Shown: positions 1 to 9,081 of the stretch, in pieces | Layout of the letters: every line of letters begins with the position of its first letter | Position numbering within the stretch: the first letter of the stretch is position 1 | From: Deltaproteobacteria bacterium | GTDB lineage: Bacteria; Myxococcota_A; UBA796; UBA2385 | DNA: 64,000 nucleotides | Assembly (NCBI GenBank): GCA_018401435.1 | Contig: JAGYJW010000013.1 | Coordinates: 62,001-126,000, forward strand | Direction: 5' to 3' | The notes under the pieces: generated by a model | Databases searched by the model: none | What the model saw: the letters and a program-made list of their open reading frames with translations, nothing else | What the model was told of the DNA's origin: nothing | Position numbers and translations under genes: made by a program

Positions 1-1
1 G

Positions 2-532
2 GGCACGGACCTCAGCGCAAACACCTACGACCAGCGCAAGGCCTCCAAGGACCCGGACCGTTCGGCCGTCGCACCCGAGAACGGGGCGAAGGTGCAGCGC
101 GTGCCCGAGGTCGGGGTGGTCTACCAGGTCAAGGACGAAGGCGGGGCCATCTCCCAGCTCATCCTGCCCATCGAGGGCAAGGGTCTGTGGTCCACGCTCT
201 ACGGCTTCCTCTGCCTCGAGCCCGACACCGAGACCATCTGCGGCATCACCTTCTACGAGCATGCCGAGACGCCGGGGCTGGGCGGCGAGGTCGACAATCC
301 GGGCTGGAAGAAGGGCTGGCCGGGCCGCAAGGTGCACGACGCCTCCGGCAAGGTCGCCATCCAGGTCGCCAAGGGCAAGGCCGGATCCGTGGCCGAGGAC
401 CCCAACCGGGTCGATGGCCTCAGCGGCGCCACCCTCACCAGCAACGGCGTCACCTACACCCTGCAGTTCTGGCTGGGTGAGCATGGCTGGGGTCCCTACC
501 TGAACAACTTCAAGAGCGGGAGTGCCGGATGA
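2..532 (+). CDS. nqrC: Na+-translocating NADH:quinone reductase subunit C (partial, C-terminal part)
   Basis: The 5' end lies outside the window; an open frame runs from base 2 to the TGA at 530-532 (176 codons). NqrC is a membrane-anchored periplasmic subunit of the sodium-pumping NADH dehydrogenase and carries a covalently bound FMN. The flavinylation site is visible near the C-terminus as [10 protein letters not shown], where the Thr of SGAT accepts FMN from ApbE. The tract [14 protein letters not shown] just before it is also typical of the FMN-binding domain. The stop codon overlaps the nqrD start by four bases (ATGA), so the two are translationally coupled. The gene order nqrC-D-E-F-apbE-nqrM leaves little doubt about identity. 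Confidence 0.95.
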   Translation, partial: GTDLSANTYDQRKASKDPDRSAVAPENGAKVQRVPEVGVVYQVKDEGGAISQLILPIEGKGLWSTLYGFLCLEPDTETICGITFYEHAETPGLGGEVDNPGWKKGWPGRKVHDASGKVAIQVAKGKAGSVAEDPNRVDGLSGATLTSNGVTYTLQFWLGEHGWGPYLNNFKSGSAG

Positions 533-1173
533 GCGCGCCAAGTTCGGTCTTCAACAAGAAGCAGCGCGAAGCCCTCATCGACCCGCTGCTGAACAACAAC
601 CCCATCGCCTTGCAGGTGCTGGGCATCTGTTCGGCGCTGGCCGTCACCACCAAGATGGAGACGGCGGTGGTCATGAGCGTCGCCCTGACGGTGGTGCTGA
701 TGGGCAGCAACCTGGCCATCAGCCTGATCCGCAACCAGATCCCCAACAGCATCCGAATCGTGGTTCAGCTCACGATCATCGCGTCGCTGGTGATCGTGAC
801 GGACCAGATCCTCAAGGCCTTCCTCTTTGACATCAGCAAGCAGCTGTCCGTCTTTGTGGGCCTCATCATCACCAACTGCATCGTGATGGGCCGCGCAGAG
901 GCCTATGCCATGCAGAACGGGCCCGTGCTCAGCGTCTTCGACGCCATCGGCAACGGGCTCGGCTACAGCATCATCCTCATCTTCGTGGCCTTCTTCCGCG
1001 AGCTGCTCGGCTCCGGCAAGTTCTTCGGCATCCAGCTCCTGCCCCTGGTCACCGAGGGCGGCTGGTACAACCCGAACGGCCTGATGGTGCTCGCCCCCGG
1101 CGCCTTCTTCCTGATTGGCGCCTTCATCTGGGGCCTGCGCACCTACAAGCCCGACCAGATCGAGGCGGAGTGA
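529..1173 (+). CDS. nqrD: Na+-NQR subunit D
   Basis: Integral membrane subunit of the sodium-translocating NADH:ubiquinone reductase. At 214 residues it matches the family length, and it is hydrophobic with about six membrane segments. Recognisable family stretches are [19 protein letters not shown] near the N-terminus, [12 protein letters not shown] in the middle and [13 protein letters not shown] after it. In NQR structures NqrD and NqrE together hold a 2Fe-2S centre within the membrane through conserved Cys residues; here Cys occurs in LGICSAL and in TNCIVMGRA. The ATG overlaps the nqrC stop and the gene is followed three bases later by nqrE. Confidence 0.96.
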   Translation: MSAPSSVFNKKQREALIDPLLNNNPIALQVLGICSALAVTTKMETAVVMSVALTVVLMGSNLAISLIRNQIPNSIRIVVQLTIIASLVIVTDQILKAFLFDISKQLSVFVGLIITNCIVMGRAEAYAMQNGPVLSVFDAIGNGLGYSIILIFVAFFRELLGSGKFFGIQLLPLVTEGGWYNPNGLMVLAPGAFFLIGAFIWGLRTYKPDQIEAE

Positions 1174-1176
1174 TCC

Positions 1177-1791
1177 ATGGAACACCTGCTTAGCCTGGCC
1201 ATCAAGGCCACCTTCGTCGAGAATATGGCGCTGGCCTTCTTCTTGGGCATGTGCTCCTTCCTGGCTGTGTCCAAGAAGGTCGAGACGGCGGTGGGCCTCG
1301 GGGCCGCTGTCATCTTCGTGCTGGGCGTCACCTGCCCCATGAACCAGCTCATCTACGACAACCTCCTTCGGGAGGGCGCCCTTGGCTGGATCAGCGCCGA
1401 TCTGGCGACGGTGGACCTCACCTTCCTGACCTTCCTGACCTTCATCGGAACCATCGCCGCCATCGTGCAGGTGGTGGAGATGGCCCTCGATCGCTACCTG
1501 CCGGCGCTCTACAACGCCCTGGGTGTCTTCCTGCCGCTCATCGCGGTGAATTGCGCCATCCTGGGCGCCTGCCTCTTCATGGTCGAGCGCGACTACGATC
1601 TCACCGAGTCGGTGGTCTTTGGCGTCGGCTCGGGTGTCGGCTGGGCCCTCGCGGTCATCGCGCTGGCCGCCATCCGCGAGAAGATGCGCTACTCCAACGT
1701 CCCGCCCGCCCTGCGCGGCCTGGGCATCACCTTCATGCTGGTCGGTCTCATGGCGCTCGGGTTCATGGCCTTCGCCGGCATCCAGCTCTGA
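1177..1791 (+). CDS. nqrE: Na+-NQR subunit E
   Basis: Polytopic membrane subunit of Na+-NQR, 204 residues, paralogous to NqrD. Family features include the N-terminal stretch [21 protein letters not shown] and the central [15 protein letters not shown], each containing a Cys expected to ligate the intramembrane 2Fe-2S cluster shared with NqrD. The C-terminal [18 protein letters not shown] is also conserved. The start codon lies three bases after the nqrD stop, with no room for separate control. Together the six Nqr proteins couple NADH oxidation to Na+ export. nqrA and nqrB presumably lie upstream of the window. Confidence 0.96.
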   Translation: MEHLLSLAIKATFVENMALAFFLGMCSFLAVSKKVETAVGLGAAVIFVLGVTCPMNQLIYDNLLREGALGWISADLATVDLTFLTFLTFIGTIAAIVQVVEMALDRYLPALYNALGVFLPLIAVNCAILGACLFMVERDYDLTESVVFGVGSGVGWALAVIALAAIREKMRYSNVPPALRGLGITFMLVGLMALGFMAFAGIQL

Positions 1792-1826
1792 AACCCCCGC
1801 CGACCCCCGTCTGAGGAGCTCAACCC

Positions 1827-3053
1827 ATGCTCGTCGCATCGCTCGGCGTCGTCATGTTCCTGGTCGTCATCCTGGGCCTCGTGGCCGTGCTGATGGTGGC
1901 CAAGCAGAAGCTGGTGCCCGCCGCCCAGGTCAAGATCATCATCAACGACGACGAGGAGAACCCCGTCATCGCGCAGGCCGGAAACAGCCTGCTCAACACC
2001 CTGGCCAACAACAAGATCTTCATCCCGTCGGCTTGCGGCGGCATGGGCTCTTGCGGGGTCTGCACCGTCCATGTGCACGAGGGCGGCGGCTCCATGCTGC
2101 CCACCGAAAAGGGCTTCATCAACCGGGGTCAGGAGCGCGAAGGCTGCCGCCTGTCCTGCCAGGTCAAGGTGAAGCAGGACATGCGCATCGAGGTGGAGCC
2201 CGAGATCTTCAGCGTGCGCAAGTGGGAGTGCACGGTCAAGTCCAACAAGGGCGTGGCCACCTTCATCAAGGAATTCCTCATCCAGCTTCCGGAGGGAGAG
2301 TCCGTGCCCTTCCGGGCGGGTGGCTACATCCAGATCGAGTGCCCCCCCCATGTCGCCGTCTACAAGGACTTCGACATCGAGCCCAAGTTCCGGGGCGACT
2401 GGGACAAGTTCAACCAGTGGCAGTTCGTGTCCAAGGTCGACGAGACGGTCACCCGCGCCTACTCCATGGCCAACTACCCGGGTGAGAAGGGCATCATCAT
2501 GCTCAACATCCGGATCGCCAGCCCGCCCCCGCGCATGCCCCATGTGCCCCCCGGCAAGATGTCCAGCTACATCTTCAGCCGCAAGCCGGGCGACAAGGTC
2601 ACCATCTCGGGCCCCTTCGGCGAGTTCTTCGCCAAGGAGACCGACAACGAGATGGTCTTCATCGGCGGCGGCGCAGGCATGGCCCCCATGCGCAGCCACA
2701 TCTTCGACCAGTTCAAGCGCATCCACACCGACCGCAAGGTCACCTTCTGGTATGGCGCGCGCTCCTGGCGAGAGGCCTTCTACGTCGACGACTTCAACGA
2801 GATCCAGGAAGAGAACGACAACTTCCAGTGGTTCATCGCCCTCTCCGACGCCACCGAAGAGGACAACTGGAACGGCCTGACCGGCTTCATCCACCAGGTC
2901 GTGCTGGACGAGTACCTCAAGAAGCACCCCTCTCCCGAGGACGTCGAGTACTACCTCTGTGGCCCGCCGATCATGAACCAGTGCGTGATCGAGATGCTGG
3001 AGGAGCTGGGTGTGGAGCCCGAGAACATCGCCCTGGACGACTTCGGAGGCTGA
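1827..3053 (+). CDS. nqrF: Na+-NQR subunit F, NADH-oxidising FAD/2Fe-2S subunit
   Basis: This 408-residue protein is the electron entry point of Na+-NQR: it oxidises NADH via FAD and passes electrons to its 2Fe-2S cluster. Domains in order are one N-terminal membrane helix (residues about 3-25), a ferredoxin domain with cluster ligands Cys70, Cys76, Cys79 and Cys111, an FAD-binding domain with the RAYS motif at 210-213, and an NADH-binding domain with [12 protein letters not shown]. The C-terminal end LDDFGG is typical. It follows nqrE after 35 bases, with GAGGAG about 12 bases ahead of the ATG. All cofactor residues appear intact, so the protein should be active. Confidence 0.97.
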   Translation: MLVASLGVVMFLVVILGLVAVLMVAKQKLVPAAQVKIIINDDEENPVIAQAGNSLLNTLANNKIFIPSACGGMGSCGVCTVHVHEGGGSMLPTEKGFINRGQEREGCRLSCQVKVKQDMRIEVEPEIFSVRKWECTVKSNKGVATFIKEFLIQLPEGESVPFRAGGYIQIECPPHVAVYKDFDIEPKFRGDWDKFNQWQFVSKVDETVTRAYSMANYPGEKGIIMLNIRIASPPPRMPHVPPGKMSSYIFSRKPGDKVTISGPFGEFFAKETDNEMVFIGGGAGMAPMRSHIFDQFKRIHTDRKVTFWYGARSWREAFYVDDFNEIQEENDNFQWFIALSDATEEDNWNGLTGFIHQVVLDEYLKKHPSPEDVEYYLCGPPIMNQCVIEMLEELGVEPENIALDDFGG

Positions 3054-3059
3054 TCCTTC

Positions 3060-4154
3060 ATGCCTGCCCCCCTCCCCGGGGACAACAGAGCGCTGGCTCG
3101 CCGCTTCGTCGGGCCAGCGCTCTTCGTCTTGCTGATCTTCAGCCTCTACCTGCGCGACCGGAGCGGGCCGCCCACACCAGCACCCGAGGCCGAAGAAGCC
3201 GCCTTCGAGACCACCTTCAGCGGCGAGATCTTCGGCACCACCTTTCATGTCAAGGTGCCCGACGACCAGCCCGGCCTCGCCTCGGACGCCGACCTGCAAG
3301 CCGCCATCGCCCAAGCGCTGGAGTCGGTGGACCAGAGCATGAGCACCTGGAAGCCCGACTCCGAGCTGTCTCGCCTCAACCGGTCCCCCGTGGGCGAGCC
3401 CTTCCCCGTCTCCCCCGAGCTGGCCTTTGTCCTGGCCCTGTCCCGGCAGATTCACGCCGACTCGGGAGGCGCCTTTGACGTGACCGTCGGCCCCCTGGTC
3501 AACCGTTGGGGCTTTGGCCCCGATGGCCGGCCAACGGATGCGCCCGACCCTGCCGAACTGGAGACCCTGCGGGCCCAGGTGGGCCAGGACAAGCTCATTC
3601 TGGGCGAGGGCTCCGCCACCCGCAGCACCGAGGGCCTGACCGTGGATCTCTCGGCCATCGCCAAGGGCTACGGGGTAGACCGGGTGAGCGCGGCCCTTTC
3701 TGCCTTGGGTGCCCGCAACCACATGGTCGAGATTGGCGGCGAGGTTCGCACCTCGGGCCGCAGCGCGGGTGGCCGACCCTGGCGCATCGCCGTCGAACGC
3801 CCCGACAGCACCGACCAGGTCGTGCAGGAGATCCTGCCCCTGGGCGACGAGGCCATGGCCACCAGCGGTGACTACCGCAACTGGCTGGAGCTGGACGGCC
3901 GCCGCTACAGCCACAGCATCGACCCCCGCACCGGCCGCCCCGAAGGGCACAACCTGGCGTCGGTGACGGTGCTCGCGCCCACCTGCGCCGAGGCAGACGG
4001 CTGGGCCACCGCCCTCAACGTGCTCGGGCCCGAGCAAGGCCCCGCCGTGGCCGCCGCCCAAGGCCTGCCCGCCCTCTTCCTGCTGCGCACCGACAGCGGC
4101 TTTGAGCGGGTCGAGAGCCCCGCAATGGCCGCCCGCCGCGCCGCATCGCGTTAG
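3060..4154 (+). CDS. apbE: FAD:protein FMN transferase (ApbE)
   Basis: ApbE transfers FMN from FAD to a Thr in flavinylation motifs, here presumably those of NqrB and NqrC. The 364-residue protein begins with a hydrophobic segment (about residues 18-32) that should export or anchor it at the periplasmic face. Family motifs are all present: SGGAFDVTVGPLVNRWGFG, DLSAIAKGYGVDRV, MVEIGGEV, ATSGDYRN, SHSIDPRTGRP and CAEADGWATAL. It starts six bases after the nqrF stop, so it is co-transcribed with the complex it matures. The hydrophobic segment is not followed by a lipobox Cys, unlike many ApbE lipoproteins. Confidence 0.95.
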   Translation: MPAPLPGDNRALARRFVGPALFVLLIFSLYLRDRSGPPTPAPEAEEAAFETTFSGEIFGTTFHVKVPDDQPGLASDADLQAAIAQALESVDQSMSTWKPDSELSRLNRSPVGEPFPVSPELAFVLALSRQIHADSGGAFDVTVGPLVNRWGFGPDGRPTDAPDPAELETLRAQVGQDKLILGEGSATRSTEGLTVDLSAIAKGYGVDRVSAALSALGARNHMVEIGGEVRTSGRSAGGRPWRIAVERPDSTDQVVQEILPLGDEAMATSGDYRNWLELDGRRYSHSIDPRTGRPEGHNLASVTVLAPTCAEADGWATALNVLGPEQGPAVAAAQGLPALFLLRTDSGFERVESPAMAARRAASR

Positions 4155-4174
4155 ACCCCGGGCAAGGAGGCTCC

Positions 4175-4408
4175 ATGGCCACCCTCATGCTCACCGCCGG
4201 TCTCTTCGCCACCGCCATGGCCGCCATGGCCATCGGCGTCATCTTGAGCAACCGCAAGCTGCACGGCTCCTGCGGGGGCACGGGCAAGGACTGCGTCTGC
4301 GAGATCGAGAAGCGGCGCGCCTGCCACGCCCTGAAGCACTTCGACAAGACCGGGCTCGGCACCGGCGAAGGACGCGCCCAGGTCTGGCAGGACGGCGTGC
4401 TCCGCTGA
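4175..4408 (+). CDS. nqrM: Na+-NQR maturation protein NqrM
   Basis: A 77-residue protein with one N-terminal membrane helix followed by a Cys-rich cytosolic part (HGSCGGTGKDCVCEIEKRRAC). This pattern is the hallmark of NqrM (formerly DUF539), which helps deliver iron to the NqrD/NqrE cluster. Its position after apbE repeats the arrangement found in Vibrio-type nqr operons. GGAGG lies just upstream of the ATG (bases 4166-4170). The stop codon overlaps a possible CTG start of the next gene. Confidence 0.9.
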   Translation: MATLMLTAGLFATAMAAMAIGVILSNRKLHGSCGGTGKDCVCEIEKRRACHALKHFDKTGLGTGEGRAQVWQDGVLR

Positions 4409-5022
4409 CGGATCCCGCCGCCGCGAACCGCACCCTCAACCGCCTGCTGGTGCCCTTGCGCGCCCTGGCCGGACCGCCGTTGACCGCCCAGCTATCCCTG
4501 GAGCTGGACAGCCCGCCCGACCAGGTGCTGGAGCGCTTGCGCGCGGGCACCCACCCCAGCCCCGACGCCTTTGAGATGGTCTCCAAGCTCAGCGGCGGCG
4601 GCATCGTGGTGCGGGTGCTGCGCGGCCCCCAGACCCCCCTGCCCTTCTTCGGCCGCATCGACGGCAGCCGCTTTCGCATCGCCCCGGTCCACCAGGGAGG
4701 CGACGTCACCGCCTTTCAGCCCATTCTGCGCGGGCAGGTCGAGGCCCAGGCCGCGGGTAGCCGCCTGGTCGCCGAGCTGCGACCCCACCCCGAGGCCCAA
4801 CGCTTCGATGGCGTCTACGTGGCGGCCGGCGCCCTGACCACCTTTGGTGGCGCGCTCTGGGCCCTCAGCCAGCCCATCCAAGGACTGGGGCTGGCCTTCA
4901 TGGGGCTCTGCTTCGTGGCCTACCCCCGGCTGCGGGCCCGGCTGGGCTTTCAGGCCGAGCAGACCCGGGCAAGCACGCGGCTGCAAGCGCTGCTGGCCGC
5001 CTCTCCGGGCAAAGCCCCATGA
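4405..5022 (+). CDS. Conserved hypothetical membrane protein
   Basis: The reading frame is clearly coding from about 4,405 to the TGA at 5,020-5,022, but the start is uncertain. A CTG at 4,405 would overlap the nqrM stop by four bases; a GTG at 4,450 is the alternative. From 4,405 the protein has 205 residues. The first 130 residues are soluble, with no recognised domain, and the C-terminal third holds two membrane segments (VAAGALTTFGGALWAL and LGLAFMGLCFVAY) followed by a basic tail. It sits between nqrM and an NAD-dependent reductase whose start overlaps its stop, so it is probably in the same transcript. No function is assigned. Confidence 0.6.
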   Translation: MTDPAAANRTLNRLLVPLRALAGPPLTAQLSLELDSPPDQVLERLRAGTHPSPDAFEMVSKLSGGGIVVRVLRGPQTPLPFFGRIDGSRFRIAPVHQGGDVTAFQPILRGQVEAQAAGSRLVAELRPHPEAQRFDGVYVAAGALTTFGGALWALSQPIQGLGLAFMGLCFVAYPRLRARLGFQAEQTRASTRLQALLAASPGKAP

Positions 5023-5873
5023 CCCTGCTGGTCACGGGCGCGGGCGGCTTGATCGGGGGCGCGGTCCTGGCCGAGGCCGGCGGCGACGCCATCGGGCTCG
5101 TGCACGCCGACCTCGACATCGCCGACGCCGACGCCGTACAAGCGGCCTTGCGCCGGCACCGCCCCAGCGCGGTGCTCAACTGCGCCGCCCTGGCCAAGGT
5201 GGACCAGGCCGACCACGAACCCCTGCTCAACCAGCGCGCGAATGTCGATGGGCCGCGCATTCTCGCAGAGGCATGCCAAAGCGCGGGCCTGCGCCTGCTG
5301 CACCTGGGCACCGACTATGTGCTCACCGGGCCCGATGGCCTGGACCGCCTGCCGGTGGACCTGCCCCCCGACCCCCGCTCGGCCTATGCCCGCGCCAAGC
5401 TGTTGGGCGAAGGCGCCGTGCTATCCCGCGGCGGCACGGTCATCCGGGTGCAGTGGGTCTATGATCCGGGACGGCCCGGCTTCTTCACCTGGGCGCTGCG
5501 CCGCCTGGCGCGGAGCGAGCCGGTGGGCCTGGTGACCGACCAGGTGGGATCGCCGACCCCGGCCCGCTGGCTGGCCCGCCAGCTGATGCGCTGCGCAGAA
5601 GACGGCCCGCCGGGCCTCTACCACCTGGCCACCACCGGTGCCTGCAGCGCCGAGGACTGGATCCTCAGCGCCTGCCGTATCCTGGGCGTTGCTACCGGCA
5701 GCGCCCAACGCAAGCTACGCGCCGACCTGGGCGGCGCCTACCGGCCCGCGCGATCCTGCCTGGACGCCAGCCTGGCCGCCCAGACCTGGGGCCTGAAGCT
5801 GCCCGCCTGGGAGCCCGCCCTGCAGCAGGCCCTGGCCGATGCCGGGGACGACTGGCTGAGCGGGGTCGCCTAG
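5019..5873 (+). CDS. dTDP-4-dehydrorhamnose reductase-like SDR protein (RmlD/RfbD family)
   Basis: A 284-residue extended short-chain dehydrogenase. The N-terminus has the nucleotide-binding motif TGAGGLIG and the family run VLNCAALAKVDQAD. The catalytic Tyr-x3-Lys is YARAK at about residues 123-127, and LHLGTDYVL is characteristic of RmlD, which performs the last step of dTDP-L-rhamnose synthesis. No other rml genes are in the window, so it could instead act on another nucleotide sugar or be a MAT2B-like regulatory homologue. The ATG overlaps the preceding stop by four bases. The gene is convergent with the minus-strand gene ending at 5,870, and their stop codons overlap. Confidence 0.75.
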   Translation: MTLLVTGAGGLIGGAVLAEAGGDAIGLVHADLDIADADAVQAALRRHRPSAVLNCAALAKVDQADHEPLLNQRANVDGPRILAEACQSAGLRLLHLGTDYVLTGPDGLDRLPVDLPPDPRSAYARAKLLGEGAVLSRGGTVIRVQWVYDPGRPGFFTWALRRLARSEPVGLVTDQVGSPTPARWLARQLMRCAEDGPPGLYHLATTGACSAEDWILSACRILGVATGSAQRKLRADLGGAYRPARSCLDASLAAQTWGLKLPAWEPALQQALADAGDDWLSGVA

Positions 5874-6109
5874 CCGTACATGTGGTTGAGGATGTCGACG
5901 ATGTCCTTGTCGTCGGCATAAAGCTCGACCACCAGCGGGGACGCGACCAGGGCGCGGCCGATGGTGGCCCCCGCCTGGGCGAAGGCGCCGGCCCCCCCAA
6001 TCTCGGCCAGGATCTCCTGGACCAGTCGATCGGTGCTGGCGTCGGGAACAAGCTCCAGCTGCCCATCCTGGACCAGGGACGAGATCACATGCCGCAACAC
6101 ATCCGGCAT
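5870..6109 (-). CDS. Small hypothetical protein (79 aa)
   Basis: An acidic, mostly helical protein of 79 residues beginning MPDVLRHVISSLVQDG and ending NHMYG. The ATG at 6,109 was chosen because it lies 20 bases after the stop of the upstream gene on the same strand and has a purine-rich stretch (GGGGGCGGA) just ahead. The longer upstream extension of the frame reads as out-of-frame sequence from the neighbouring gene. I do not recognise a family. It is probably co-transcribed with the winged-helix-like gene upstream. Confidence 0.55.
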   Translation of the reverse strand: MPDVLRHVISSLVQDGQLELVPDASTDRLVQEILAEIGGAGAFAQAGATIGRALVASPLVVELYADDKDIVDILNHMYG

Positions 6110-6129
6110 GCGGATTCCGCCCCCGGCCG

Positions 6130-6843
6130 TCAACGGCTGGCCGTCCGGCTGAGGTGCACCTTGCGATCCCGAACCACCAGGGTGGCGGGATCCTGGAAGA
6201 CCCAGGCGTTGATGGCGCGCGGATCCCCATTGGGGAAGGCGTCCATGATGCGGGTCACCAGCTCGTCGGCGTCCACGGGGCCCTCCCGGGCGATCATCGC
6301 ACCCACCCACTCATCCAGCGGCGCTGCGGGGTGGTAGCGCACCGCGTAGTAACCGCCCCCGAGCTTGTGCACGCCATTGGTGTGGCGCAGGCGATCCCGC
6401 ACCTGGCGCACGGTCACCCGCTTGCGCAGGCGCCGGGTCAGCCGGCGGGCGATCTCGGCGGCACCGCCGATGCCCCCCATCAACACCAGCTCGTTCCGGG
6501 CGGTCGCTGGCAGCCGCCGGGTGGCCACCACGGGCACCAGGGTCGCCGCGTGAAGGCGCGCGCCATCGGCATCCGGGGGAAACTCCGGGGCCTCCAGCAG
6601 CCCGCTCAGGGTCTGCGCGGCGGCCTCGGGGTCGCCCTGGTTGATCAGGCGCCGGGCCTGGCGCATGGCCGCCTGGAGCTGGCCCCACTGGCGCACCGGC
6701 CCGCCGGTGGCCTCCGGCACGTCGGCATGCAGGAAGCCCGGGATGTCCTCGATTCCCACGAAGCCACACCAGCGGCGGAAGGAGTCGGGGTCCTCCAAGA
6801 GCCGGCTGAGGCTGTCGAGGGGGTTGCTGCTGTCGATCTGCAT
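6130..6843 (-). CDS. Hypothetical protein, possible winged-helix domain
   Basis: A 237-residue soluble protein of unknown function. The ATG at 6,843 is preceded by AAGGA eight bases upstream and lies 48 bases from the divergent start at 6,892, so this region is a shared promoter. The C-terminal part (LDEWVGAMIAREGPVDADE, then helices ending in a WVFQDPATLVVRDRKVHL beta hairpin) resembles a HARE-HTH/winged-helix arrangement. The middle section RLTRRLRKRVTVRQVRDRL is strongly basic. This suggests nucleic-acid binding but is only a fold impression. It is followed by the 79-residue gene. Confidence 0.55.
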   Translation of the reverse strand: MQIDSSNPLDSLSRLLEDPDSFRRWCGFVGIEDIPGFLHADVPEATGGPVRQWGQLQAAMRQARRLINQGDPEAAAQTLSGLLEAPEFPPDADGARLHAATLVPVVATRRLPATARNELVLMGGIGGAAEIARRLTRRLRKRVTVRQVRDRLRHTNGVHKLGGGYYAVRYHPAAPLDEWVGAMIAREGPVDADELVTRIMDAFPNGDPRAINAWVFQDPATLVVRDRKVHLSRTASR

Positions 6844-6891
6844 GTGGCTGTCCTTGTCGTTGAAGGCTGTTCGCCGCCATAGAGAGGGCCC

Positions 6892-7398
6892 ATGTCCCCC
6901 ACGCGTCGCCCCCCCTCGGACCCCAAGGCCGCCCAGCATCCGCTGGGCGCCGCGTGGGCCAAGACCGAAGGCACCTGTGGAAGCTGCGCCTGGAGCACCC
7001 TCCGCGGGCCGGGCCCAAAGGTGCTCCGCTGTGTTGCCGCCGACTACCGCCCCGTCCTCGCCGAGTGGCGGGGCTGTGCTTCCCACGAAGCTGAGTTGGA
7101 TTGTCTGGATTGTGCAGCCTGCTGCGGGCCGGCCTTCGACGCGGTCGAAGTGTCCCAACGGGACCCGGTTCGCAAGCGCCTCCCCCAGCTGCTGGTTCGC
7201 ATCTCTGGAAGGCTACAGGTACCCCGGACAACGGAAAACCACTGCGCAGCATTAGACCGATCGGACAATCGCTGTCGGGTCTACGCCGATCGCCCTGCGT
7301 GCTGCCGGGACTTCACCCGGGGCAGCGCCAACTGCATCTGGGCCCGCCGCCGGGTCGGCCGCAGCCCCCGATGGACGCCCACCCCCAAAGAGCGTTGA
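6892..7398 (+). CDS. YkgJ-family cysteine cluster protein
   Basis: A 168-residue protein with the metal-binding Cys cluster of the YkgJ family: LDCLDCAACCGPAF, then CAALDRSDNRCRVYADRPACC. Such proteins are thought to hold a zinc or Fe-S centre, but their substrates are mostly unknown. An N-terminal extension carries another CGSCAW plus C pattern that may bind a second metal. It is divergently transcribed from the 6,843 gene and lies upstream of the radical SAM gene. There is no signal peptide, so it should be cytoplasmic. Confidence 0.75.
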   Translation: MSPTRRPPSDPKAAQHPLGAAWAKTEGTCGSCAWSTLRGPGPKVLRCVAADYRPVLAEWRGCASHEAELDCLDCAACCGPAFDAVEVSQRDPVRKRLPQLLVRISGRLQVPRTTENHCAALDRSDNRCRVYADRPACCRDFTRGSANCIWARRRVGRSPRWTPTPKER

Positions 7399-7481
7399 GC
7401 ACAGGCCCTCCGCGGCCGCTACACTGAGGGCCCCGCTGGACCGCCCCTCGGCTCCGGTTAGCCCTGCCCTGGAGGTTCACC

Positions 7482-9062
7482 ATGGTCCAAAACCCTCGCC
7501 TGGAGTCCCTGTTTCAGCAGGCCAAGCGCGATGGCGCCCGCGTCGGCATCCTCTCCACCTGGGATGTCGAAAACAACGCGGTGCGGATCCTGGCGGCCAC
7601 CCTGCGGGCCGAGGGCCACCATGTCGTCGAGATCTACTTCAAGGACTGGATTTCGAACCACCTGGAACCCGCCTCCGCAGCCGATCTCGACGCCCTGGGA
7701 CGGGTGGTGCGCCGCGAGCAGCTCAACCTGATCTGCTTGTCGGTGCGCGCCAGCGCCTATGCCCAGCAGGCCCAGGTGATCAGCGCCTATGTCCGCGACG
7801 AGCTGGAGCTGCCGGTGCTGTGGGGCGGCATGCACCCCACCATGGCGCCCGACGAGTGCATCGACGTCGCCGATATGGTGCTGTCGGGTGAGGGCGAGCT
7901 GGCCCTGCTGGACCTGGCCAACCGCCTGCGTGATGGCCAGGACGACACCCTGGGCACCGGCAATGTCTGGTTCCGACGGGGCCAGGGCGACGTGGTCAAG
8001 AACAAGCTGCGGCCGCTGGTCTCGGACCTCGATGACCTTCAGTTCCGCGACTACACCACCCACGAACACAAGTACTTCGTCACCGCGGGCACCTATATCC
8101 AGGGCGACCCCATGTTCGGGGACCCGGTCTTTCAGATGATGGGCAGCCGAGGCTGCATCTACAAGTGCAGCTACTGCTACAACTCGACCTACAAGAAGGA
8201 CATCTACCCCGGCCAGAAGTGGTTCCGCGTGCGCTCTCCCGAGAGCATGGTCGAGGAGATCCGCCAGGCCCGGGGCCACTGGGACTTCAAACGCATCCGA
8301 TTCGACGACGAGGTCTTCAACTTCCAGATCGACTGGCTGGAGCGCTTCTGCGAGGTCTACCCCCGCGAGATCGGTCTGCCCTTCGAGATCTTCATTGAAC
8401 CCAAGCTGGTCAACGAAGAGCGGTTCACGATGCTGCGCGACGCCGGACTCGAAGGCGTCTACATGGGCATCCAGTCTTCGGAGCGCGTGACCGGCCACCT
8501 CTACGACCGACGCGTCAAGAACCAGAGCATCGAAGATATCGCCCAACTCTACCACCGTCTGGGCATCAAGCCGCACTTCCAGCTCATCTTCGACGATCCG
8601 GTCAGCACCGAAGAGGACAAGGCCGCCCTCTTCGACATGATCGCCAGCTTCCCCCACCCCTATGACCTCTACCTGTTCAGCATGACGGTCTTTCCGGGCT
8701 CCGAACTCAACCACAAGCTGATCGACAACGGGCTGATCAGCCCCTACGACATCGACGGCGTGAACAACACCCGGGTCTTCTACCAGCACCGGATCAACCT
8801 GAGTTATCCGCGACCGGTCGAGGACACCTTCTGGATCGCGCTCACCCAGATGCTGTCCAAGCCCTTCGTGCCTCGCACGATGCTGCGCGCCCTGGCGCGC
8901 TCCCAGACCCTCAAGCAGCACCCCTGGCCCCTCATCCAGATGGCCAATGCCACCAACTTCATCAAGATGGGCGCGCTGGCCGGCAGCATGGCGGTCAAGG
9001 GCGAGATGACCAACACCCTGCTGCGCCGCTGGCTGAGCATGGACCGGGTGATCACCACCTGA
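7482..9062 (+). CDS. B12-binding-domain radical SAM protein
   Basis: A 526-residue enzyme of the class with an N-terminal cobalamin-type Rossmann domain and a central radical SAM domain. The cluster motif CxxxCxxC is present as GCIYKCSYC at about residues 225-233, followed by family stretches such as RIRFDDEVF and GVYMGIQSSE. The B12 domain shows RVGILSTWD and WGGMHPTM followed by GEGELALL, but not the DxHxxG motif, as is usual for this class. These enzymes perform methylations or rearrangements on lipids, cofactors or natural products. The substrate here is unknown, as the neighbours do not form a pathway. GGAGG sits at 7,471-7,475. Confidence 0.9.
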   Translation: MVQNPRLESLFQQAKRDGARVGILSTWDVENNAVRILAATLRAEGHHVVEIYFKDWISNHLEPASAADLDALGRVVRREQLNLICLSVRASAYAQQAQVISAYVRDELELPVLWGGMHPTMAPDECIDVADMVLSGEGELALLDLANRLRDGQDDTLGTGNVWFRRGQGDVVKNKLRPLVSDLDDLQFRDYTTHEHKYFVTAGTYIQGDPMFGDPVFQMMGSRGCIYKCSYCYNSTYKKDIYPGQKWFRVRSPESMVEEIRQARGHWDFKRIRFDDEVFNFQIDWLERFCEVYPREIGLPFEIFIEPKLVNEERFTMLRDAGLEGVYMGIQSSERVTGHLYDRRVKNQSIEDIAQLYHRLGIKPHFQLIFDDPVSTEEDKAALFDMIASFPHPYDLYLFSMTVFPGSELNHKLIDNGLISPYDIDGVNNTRVFYQHRINLSYPRPVEDTFWIALTQMLSKPFVPRTMLRALARSQTLKQHPWPLIQMANATNFIKMGALAGSMAVKGEMTNTLLRRWLSMDRVITT

Positions 9063-9081
9063 GCCCCGGACCGGCGACGCG

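Noticed and set aside
1689..4061. Open frame of 790 codons on the minus strand
   Set aside because: It is antisense to nqrF and apbE, both of which have complete family motifs.
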